Shown: piece after piece, positions 5,449 through 11,350 of the stretch
Numbering within the stretch: the stretch's first letter is position 1
Layout: each line of letters begins with the position of its first letter
Assembly: GCA_020850375.1 (NCBI GenBank)
Contig: JADZET010000152.1
Span: 1-11,350, forward strand
DNA length: 11,350 nucleotides
From: Phycisphaeraceae bacterium
Lineage (GTDB): Bacteria > Planctomycetota > Phycisphaerae > Phycisphaerales > Phycisphaeraceae
Direction of reading: 5' to 3'
Translations under genes and position numbers: made by a program
Notes under the pieces: generated by a model
The model's database searches: none
What the model was told of the DNA's origin: nothing
What the model saw: the letters and a program-made list of their open reading frames with translations, nothing else

Positions 5449-8079
5449 TCATCCCTGCTTCTCGCCCTCAGCCGGCGGCTGCGCCTCGGCCGGCGGCCAC
5501 GCCTTGTCGTCGGTCAGCGTCGAGATTTCCGGCGGGGCGTTCTGGTCCATCAGGTGCTCAGCCTTCTGCATCCAGGCGCGGATCGCCAGACCCGAGAGGA
5601 AGGTCAGGATCAGCCCGCCGACGAAGATCGCCCCGGTCACGTGCCAGCGCAGGTCGTCGATGGGCTGCGGCTGGCGGATGGCGGGCTCAAGAATCTCCAC
5701 GGTGTCCTCACGGCCCGCCTGCCGGTCCAGCACCATCTGATACCCCTTGAACGACCTGGCCAGGCAGTTGAGCACCGGCACGAGCGCTTGACGCCCGCCC
5801 TCGCCCGGCTGATCGTACGTCAGCCGGACCTTGTTGCCCCCGTCGTAGGTCACCTTCAGGTACGCGTCGAGGTGCTTGCGCAGGTGCGTCGCGCCGCCGA
5901 ATGACCCCGCGCCCTCCTTGACCAGGGCGTCGCTCGTCGCCGCCAGCACCTCGTCACTGAGCAGGATCGATCTCTGCTGGTTCAACCACGCGTCCGGCGC
6001 CGCCGGCACCCCGTCCCCGTGCCCGATCTGCAGCACGCTCGTCGCCCGCCAGGTCGGCACGTAAAGCTTCTGCCCGAGCATGTAGCTGGCCACCGCCAGC
6101 ACCGACACCGCCAGCAGCGCGGTGACGACCACGCTCGCGGCCTTCTGCGTCGCCCAGCGGCGGACCATCTCCGCCTCGCTGTTCTCGAGGAACCGCTTGA
6201 CCTCCAGCAGCACCTGCCGTTGCTGGAGCAGCCCGGCGTACCGCTGCTGGTCGGCCTGCGACCCGCTCTGGACGTGCTCGACGCTCTTGGCCTGCTCGCG
6301 GAGCAGCTTCTCGTGCCGCTCAAGCTTGGCCTCACGCTCGCGGAGCGAGGACTCGAGCTTGCGCAGCCGCTCGAGCGACGCCGCGTCGGGCGCGCCACCG
6401 GCGGAAACCGTCCGGGTCTCGAGGTCCTGCTGCCACTGCGCCAGCCGCTCCTGCTCGGCGGCGAGCTCGGCCTTGGCCTGGCTGACCGTGTCGTGATATT
6501 CCTTCCACCTCGCGTCGAGCTCGGCCTGCCGCTGGTCCAGGTCCGCCGCGCGCTCGCCCGCCTCGCCCTCGAGCTGGGTGAACGTCTCGGCCCGGTGCTG
6601 CCGGTACTCGAGCGCCTGGCGTTGCGTCTCGAGGTCTCCCTGCTGCTGGGTCAACAGCGCCTGGAGCTCCTCGAGCTGCTTGGCCTTGTCCTCGAGCTCC
6701 TGCTGCTGCCTGCTGATCTGCTGCTGGTAGGCCTCCTCGGCCGCGGCCGCCTGATCGTCCGCCTCCTGCCGCGCCGACTCGACCTGTTGGAGCTGGGCCT
6801 CGAGCTCCGCCTGCTTCTGCTGGACCTGCCGCTCACGCTGCTCCAGCCCGGCCTTCTCCTGCTCCAGCGACGACCGGGCCTCGTCCAGCAGCGACTGCTG
6901 CTGCGCGATGTTCTTGCGGGCCTCCTCGATCGGGCCCTGCTGGACCGCGAGCTCCTTGGCCTCGGACAGGCGGCGCTCGAAGTCCAGCACGCGCTGCTTG
7001 AGGTCCCCGGCCATCTCGTCGAGCCGCTGCTTGCGGGCCTGGACCGCCGCACGCTCCTCGGTCAGCTTCGCCCGCTCGTCCTCGACCTGCTGCTGCTTGG
7101 TCAGCATCTCGCGGCGCGACGATTCGAGCTCCGCCCGCTGCTGGTCGAGCTGGTGCAGCCGGGCCTCGAGCTCGGCCGCCTGGGCCTCGAGTTCGGTCGC
7201 CAGCGTGTCGAGCTTCTGCTGCCGCTCCGCCTGTCGGGTGCGGTCCTCGTTGAACTCCGCGGTCACGCGCTTGCGCTCGTCCTCGGCCACCCGGCGGCGC
7301 TCGGCGTCGAGCTTCTGCCAGTCAGCCATCACCTGCTGACGCTGTTTCTGGATCTCCAGCGCCTGGGTCTGTTGCTCGGCCTCGGCCTTGGCCAGGGCTT
7401 CCTGCTGCTCCTTGAGGCTCGTCTGCCTCTCGGTCAGCTCCTTCCGCTGGCGCTCGACCTGCTGGGCCTCCTGCGCCAGCCGGCCTCGCTGCTCCTCAAT
7501 CTCCTTGCGTCCGGCGGCGATCTCCTGTTTCTGACGATCCACCTGCGCCTGACGCTCCTCGAACTGGCGGAGCGTCGCCTCGAACTGGGTCTTCTGCGTC
7601 TCGTGCTGCCCCCGGAAGGCCTCCAGCTCCGCCCGCTGTTTCTCGATCTGCTGCTGACGCTCCGAGAGCGTCTGCTTGAGCTTCTGGAGCTGCTCGGACG
7701 ACTCGCTGAGCTGCTGACGCTGCTCCTCCACATGCCGGCCGTCGGCCTCGAGCTGGGCGAACCGCGTGTCCAGCTCCTCCTGCCGCTGCTGGATCGTGCC
7801 GCGGATCGACTCGAGCTCGGACTTCTGCTGGCCGATCGTCCGCCGTCGGCCGCGCAGCCCGCGGCGCAGACTGTCCAGCCGGGACTTGCGGTGGGTCATC
7901 CAGCGGTGCTGGTGCTCGATCGCCGCCAGGGCCTGGCGCGTCTGATCGGCCTCGCGCTGGCTCTGCTGCTGCCAGGACTTGAGCTGGCTCAGACGCTGCT
8001 CAAGGTCACCGAGCAGTTGATCCACGTGCATCGTGTCGACGGAGCGCCCGGTGTTGGATTCGGTGCGGTTGTTGCTCAT
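5449..8079 (-). CDS. Long coiled-coil protein with C-terminal Wzz/PCP-like membrane module
   Basis: The protein has 876 residues. Residues from about 17 to 640 are almost unbroken Gln/Glu/Arg/Leu-rich heptad sequence (for example QQIEKQRAELEAFRGQ and RQAELDARW), with a short Gly/Pro/Ala break near SAGGAPDAAS. Then come a membrane helix (about 648-668), roughly 145 residues outside the membrane, a second helix (about 813-834) and a polar, Pro/Glu-rich cytoplasmic tail. The module between the helices resembles polysaccharide co-polymerases (Wzz): TWRATSVLQIG right after TM1, a strand-helix block NKVRLTYDQPGEGG...LARSFKGYQ at about 749-780, and a Pro motif EPAIRQPQP (Pro799, 804, 806) before TM2. 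With both termini cytoplasmic, the coil projects inward. No BY-kinase, Wzx/Wzy or glycosyltransferase gene is adjacent. ATG 8079 was chosen; an in-frame ATG at residue 17 is possible. The role is unknown; a scaffold or chain-length function is inference. Confidence 0.85.
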   Translation of the reverse strand: MSNNRTESNTGRSVDTMHVDQLLGDLEQRLSQLKSWQQQSQREADQTRQALAAIEHQHRWMTHRKSRLDSLRRGLRGRRRTIGQQKSELESIRGTIQQRQEELDTRFAQLEADGRHVEEQRQQLSESSEQLQKLKQTLSERQQQIEKQRAELEAFRGQHETQKTQFEATLRQFEERQAQVDRQKQEIAAGRKEIEEQRGRLAQEAQQVERQRKELTERQTSLKEQQEALAKAEAEQQTQALEIQKQRQQVMADWQKLDAERRRVAEDERKRVTAEFNEDRTRQAERQQKLDTLATELEAQAAELEARLHQLDQQRAELESSRREMLTKQQQVEDERAKLTEERAAVQARKQRLDEMAGDLKQRVLDFERRLSEAKELAVQQGPIEEARKNIAQQQSLLDEARSSLEQEKAGLEQRERQVQQKQAELEAQLQQVESARQEADDQAAAAEEAYQQQISRQQQELEDKAKQLEELQALLTQQQGDLETQRQALEYRQHRAETFTQLEGEAGERAADLDQRQAELDARWKEYHDTVSQAKAELAAEQERLAQWQQDLETRTVSAGGAPDAASLERLRKLESSLREREAKLERHEKLLREQAKSVEHVQSGSQADQQRYAGLLQQRQVLLEVKRFLENSEAEMVRRWATQKAASVVVTALLAVSVLAVASYMLGQKLYVPTWRATSVLQIGHGDGVPAAPDAWLNQQRSILLSDEVLAATSDALVKEGAGSFGGATHLRKHLDAYLKVTYDGGNKVRLTYDQPGEGGRQALVPVLNCLARSFKGYQMVLDRQAGREDTVEILEPAIRQPQPIDDLRWHVTGAIFVGGLILTFLSGLAIRAWMQKAEHLMDQNAPPEISTLTDDKAWPPAEAQPPAEGEKQG

Positions 8080-8285
8080 GTTGGCTCTCTATTCACGGCG
8101 GGGATGCTTATAACTCGTATCGGACGGACGGCCCCCGTTCTAAACGTCAAAGGCCGGAAAAACTCCCCACTTACCCCAGATCATCCGCCGCCATCGGAAC
8201 ATGAAAGGCTTATGATGTGTGGGCGAACAGACCGCTGCCGCCTAAGTCCAGACGAGCCCCGTTCACGCTCCGGAGCCCGATAACG
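8080..8285. other. Divergent intergenic region between the coiled-coil and ABC genes
   Basis: About 206 non-coding bases, more AT-rich than the flanks. It should hold promoters for both divergent genes. AT-rich elements are visible (TTATAA near 8108-8113, TTCTAAAC near 8139, and on the minus strand TTGACG), but no pair has good -35/-10 spacing, so none is annotated. A GTG at 8217 could extend the ABC gene by 23 residues; I judge that unlikely. Confidence 0.5.
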
Positions 8286-9131
8286 ATGCCCGACCCGGCC
8301 GCTCAGCATCCGGCCACGCCCCCCCTCTCCGCGGAGGACCTCTGCTTCGCCTTCGAGCCCGGGCAATGGGTCCTCCAAGGCCTGACCGCCGCCCTGCGCC
8401 CCGGCGCCGTCACCGCCCTGATCGGCCCCAACGCCGCGGGCAAGACGACCCTCTTCCGCCTGATGCTCGGCCACCTCCAGCCGACCCATGGCCGCGTCAG
8501 CCTCGAGGGCCGGCCGCTCGACCGCCTGAGCCCCGCTCAGCGGGCCGCCCGCCTGAGCTACGTCCCCCAGCGCGGCGGCGCCAGCTTCGCCTTCACCGTT
8601 CGGCAGATGGTCCGCATGGGCCGCCACGTCCTGGGCCCCGACCCCCGCGCCGTCGAGCAGGCCCTGGCCGACTGCGACCTGGCGGACCTGGCCGACCGGG
8701 TCTACGCCCACCTCTCCGTCGGACAGCAGCAGCGCGTCCTGCTTGCCCGAGCCCTCGCCCAGGCCCACGGTCCGCACGGCAGACGCGGCGCCGCCATGCT
8801 CCTGGACGAGCCCGTCAGCGCTATGGACCCCCTGCACGTCCACCACACCATGCGCCTGCTCCGCCAGCAGGCCGCCCGGGGCCTGGCCGTCCTGATCGTC
8901 CTGCACGACCTGAACCTCGCCGCCCGCTACGCCGACGACGTCTGGGTCCTCTCCCACGGCAGGCTTGTCTCCGCCGGCCCGTGGGCCGCCGCGCTCGACC
9001 CGAACCTGCTCGAGGACGTTTATGGCGTCCGCTTCGATCGTCTGACCCCACACGACCACGACCGGCCCCTGTTCTACGTCCGGCCGGAGAATACACTTTC
9101 AGGGCGTCAGGACCACGTCCTGCCGATCTAG
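8286..9131 (+). CDS. ABC transporter ATPase, FecE/HmuV-like
   Basis: This 281-residue cytoplasmic ATPase resembles importers for iron-siderophore, haem or cobalamin. Visible parts: Walker A GPNAAGKTT at 47-55, Q-loop PQRGG with Gln95, signature LSVGQQQRV at 143-151 (usual LSGGQ), Walker B AMLLDEP at 170-176 with catalytic Glu175, D-loop SAMD at 178-181, and the switch His207 in VLHDLNLAARYAD. A short HGPHGRRG insert precedes Walker B, as in some HmuV proteins. About 45 residues follow the core and end in HVLPI. ATG 8286 has GGAG 10 bases upstream; a GTG 69 bases earlier would add a Pro/Arg-rich stretch with no homology. No permease or substrate-binding protein gene is in the window, so the ATPase must work with partners elsewhere or with the next gene product. 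Substrate is undetermined. Confidence 0.92.
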   Translation: MPDPAAQHPATPPLSAEDLCFAFEPGQWVLQGLTAALRPGAVTALIGPNAAGKTTLFRLMLGHLQPTHGRVSLEGRPLDRLSPAQRAARLSYVPQRGGASFAFTVRQMVRMGRHVLGPDPRAVEQALADCDLADLADRVYAHLSVGQQQRVLLARALAQAHGPHGRRGAAMLLDEPVSAMDPLHVHHTMRLLRQQAARGLAVLIVLHDLNLAARYADDVWVLSHGRLVSAGPWAAALDPNLLEDVYGVRFDRLTPHDHDRPLFYVRPENTLSGRQDHVLPI

Positions 9132-9133
9132 AT

Positions 9134-9140
9134 GAGGGAG
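9134..9140 (+). promoter_or_regulatory. Shine-Dalgarno deciding the start of the one-TM protein
   Basis: GAGGGAG ends 6 bases before ATG 9147. An upstream in-frame ATG at 9132 overlaps this site and has no ribosome binding site of its own, so 9147 is preferred. Confidence 0.55.
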
Positions 9141-9146
9141 ATCACC

Positions 9147-9914
9147 ATGCTCAACCACCCATGGATGCTGGCCGCCTCGCCCAACCAAGACTGGATCGAG
9201 ATCGTGACGTACGCCATCGGCGGGGTGATCGTGGTGGGGGGGTGGGTGATCAACCACCTCAGGCAGATGGCCGAGAAACGCGCCGCTGAGGAGCGTGCCC
9301 GTCGCAAGCTCGAGGAGATCACGCGGCAGGGGGGCACACCCACGGCGTCAGGCCGGCCGCAGAAGCTGCCCACCGCCGACGATCTGGCCATGCGCCGCCG
9401 ACAGCAGCTCCAGGAGCTCGCCCAGCAGCGCCGCCAGGCCGCCGGCCAGCCGCGTCAGGCCACGCCCAAACCCGAGCCGGACAACCTCACCCTCTCCCAG
9501 GCCCGTGAACGCCAGCGCGCCGTCGAGGCCTACCGCCGCCGTGCCGAGGCCCTCGAACAGCAGCGCCATAAGCAGTCCGCGCGGCGCGACCCGCCGACGA
9601 GCCTGTCCCAGCAAAAGCCCGCGTCCCCTCGTCCCATCGCCCGCAAGCCGCAGCCGGCGACCAGCCCTGTTCCATCCCACCAGTTCCCCATCCGCGAACG
9701 GCATGAGATCGCCCAACGCCACATCGCCTCGGCCGTCAACGCCGTGGCCACCCGACACATCCATTCCCAGCTCGAATCCCCTGCGCAGCACGCCGCCCTG
9801 ACCTCGCCCATGGTCGCCGACACCCGCCACATCCCGTTCTCGCTGCGGCAGGCCATCCTCTGGAAGGAAATCCTCGACCCGCCCGTGGGCCTGCGTGAAA
9901 CCCACTTGGTCTAG
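9147..9914 (+). CDS. Hypothetical one-TM protein with conserved-looking C-terminal motif
   Basis: The predicted protein has 255 residues and no family that I recognise. Residues 17-37 form one membrane helix (EIVTYAIGGVIVVGGWVINH). Next is a charged, Arg/Gln/Ala-rich helical region (about 40-145), then a Pro/Ser/Gln-rich disordered linker (about 148-180). The end, about 225-252, is DTRHIPFSLRQAILWKEIL then DPPVGLRE. Tails of the form 'LRQAI..EIL.PP.xLR' recall short C-terminal motifs I associate with planctomycete membrane proteins, but this is from memory and unchecked. The likely topology is a short N-terminus outside and a long cytoplasmic tail. The gene starts 15 bases after the ABC ATPase stop on the same strand, so the two are probably co-transcribed. 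A role as an ABC partner is only inference; it lacks the many helices of a permease. Confidence 0.75.
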   Translation: MLNHPWMLAASPNQDWIEIVTYAIGGVIVVGGWVINHLRQMAEKRAAEERARRKLEEITRQGGTPTASGRPQKLPTADDLAMRRRQQLQELAQQRRQAAGQPRQATPKPEPDNLTLSQARERQRAVEAYRRRAEALEQQRHKQSARRDPPTSLSQQKPASPRPIARKPQPATSPVPSHQFPIRERHEIAQRHIASAVNAVATRHIHSQLESPAQHAALTSPMVADTRHIPFSLRQAILWKEILDPPVGLRETHLV

Positions 9915-9938
9915 CGTGCACGGGGTCCGAGCCGCCTC

Positions 9939-11350
<1,412 letters not shown>

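Noticed and set aside
5449..8079. SMC/Rad50-like ATPase explanation for the coiled-coil protein
   Set aside because: No Walker A or B motif or ABC-type head occurs at either end. The C-terminus is a two-helix membrane module instead.
6019..8283. 754-codon plus-strand open frame antisense to the coiled-coil gene
   Set aside because: It is Leu/Arg/Gly-rich low complexity, the mirror of the Gln/Glu heptad codons (CTG/CAG) on the other strand. No domain is visible, and it overlaps the real gene entirely.

Overview
The window is GC-rich (about two thirds G+C by eye) with strong G/C preference at third codon positions, so long spurious open frames run antisense to the real genes. Gene content and style point to Planctomycetota, possibly a Phycisphaerae-like lineage. 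The clues are a membrane-anchored MerR/excisionase-like protein with an acidic linker, a hypothetical membrane protein ending in an 'EILDPPVGLR'-type motif, and a large membrane coiled-coil protein. This placement is inference from style, not from a marker gene.

Layout, left to right. On the plus strand, the 3' end of an unidentified gene (2-94) is followed by a fluoride channel gene (crcB/fluC, 113-499) and a PII-like DUF190 gene (529-882). On the minus strand, reading leftward, a HTH/two-TM protein gene (2644-1706) precedes phosphatidylserine decarboxylase (psd, 1591-887). On the plus strand again come a calcineurin-like phosphoesterase (2844-3653), a xylose-isomerase-family TIM-barrel protein (3725-4762) and a bifunctional-nuclease-domain (DUF151) protein (4927-5403). 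On the minus strand is an 876-residue protein (8079-5449): about 640 residues of cytoplasmic coiled coil followed by a Wzz/PCP-like two-TM module. Finally, on the plus strand, come an ABC transporter ATPase without visible partners (8286-9131), a one-TM hypothetical protein (9147-9914) and the first 466 codons of NAD-dependent DNA ligase (ligA, from 9951), which runs off the end.

Most genes are housekeeping or envelope functions and do not form one obvious pathway. The plausible functional pairs are CrcB with DUF190, the HTH/TM protein with Psd, and the ABC ATPase with the one-TM protein. No tRNA, rRNA, CRISPR array, insertion sequence or phage gene was seen. The most unusual items are the coiled-coil/PCP fusion, the xylose isomerase homologue with a histidine at a metal-ligand position, the membrane-anchored HTH protein, and a -10-like box placed so that ligA mRNA might be leaderless.
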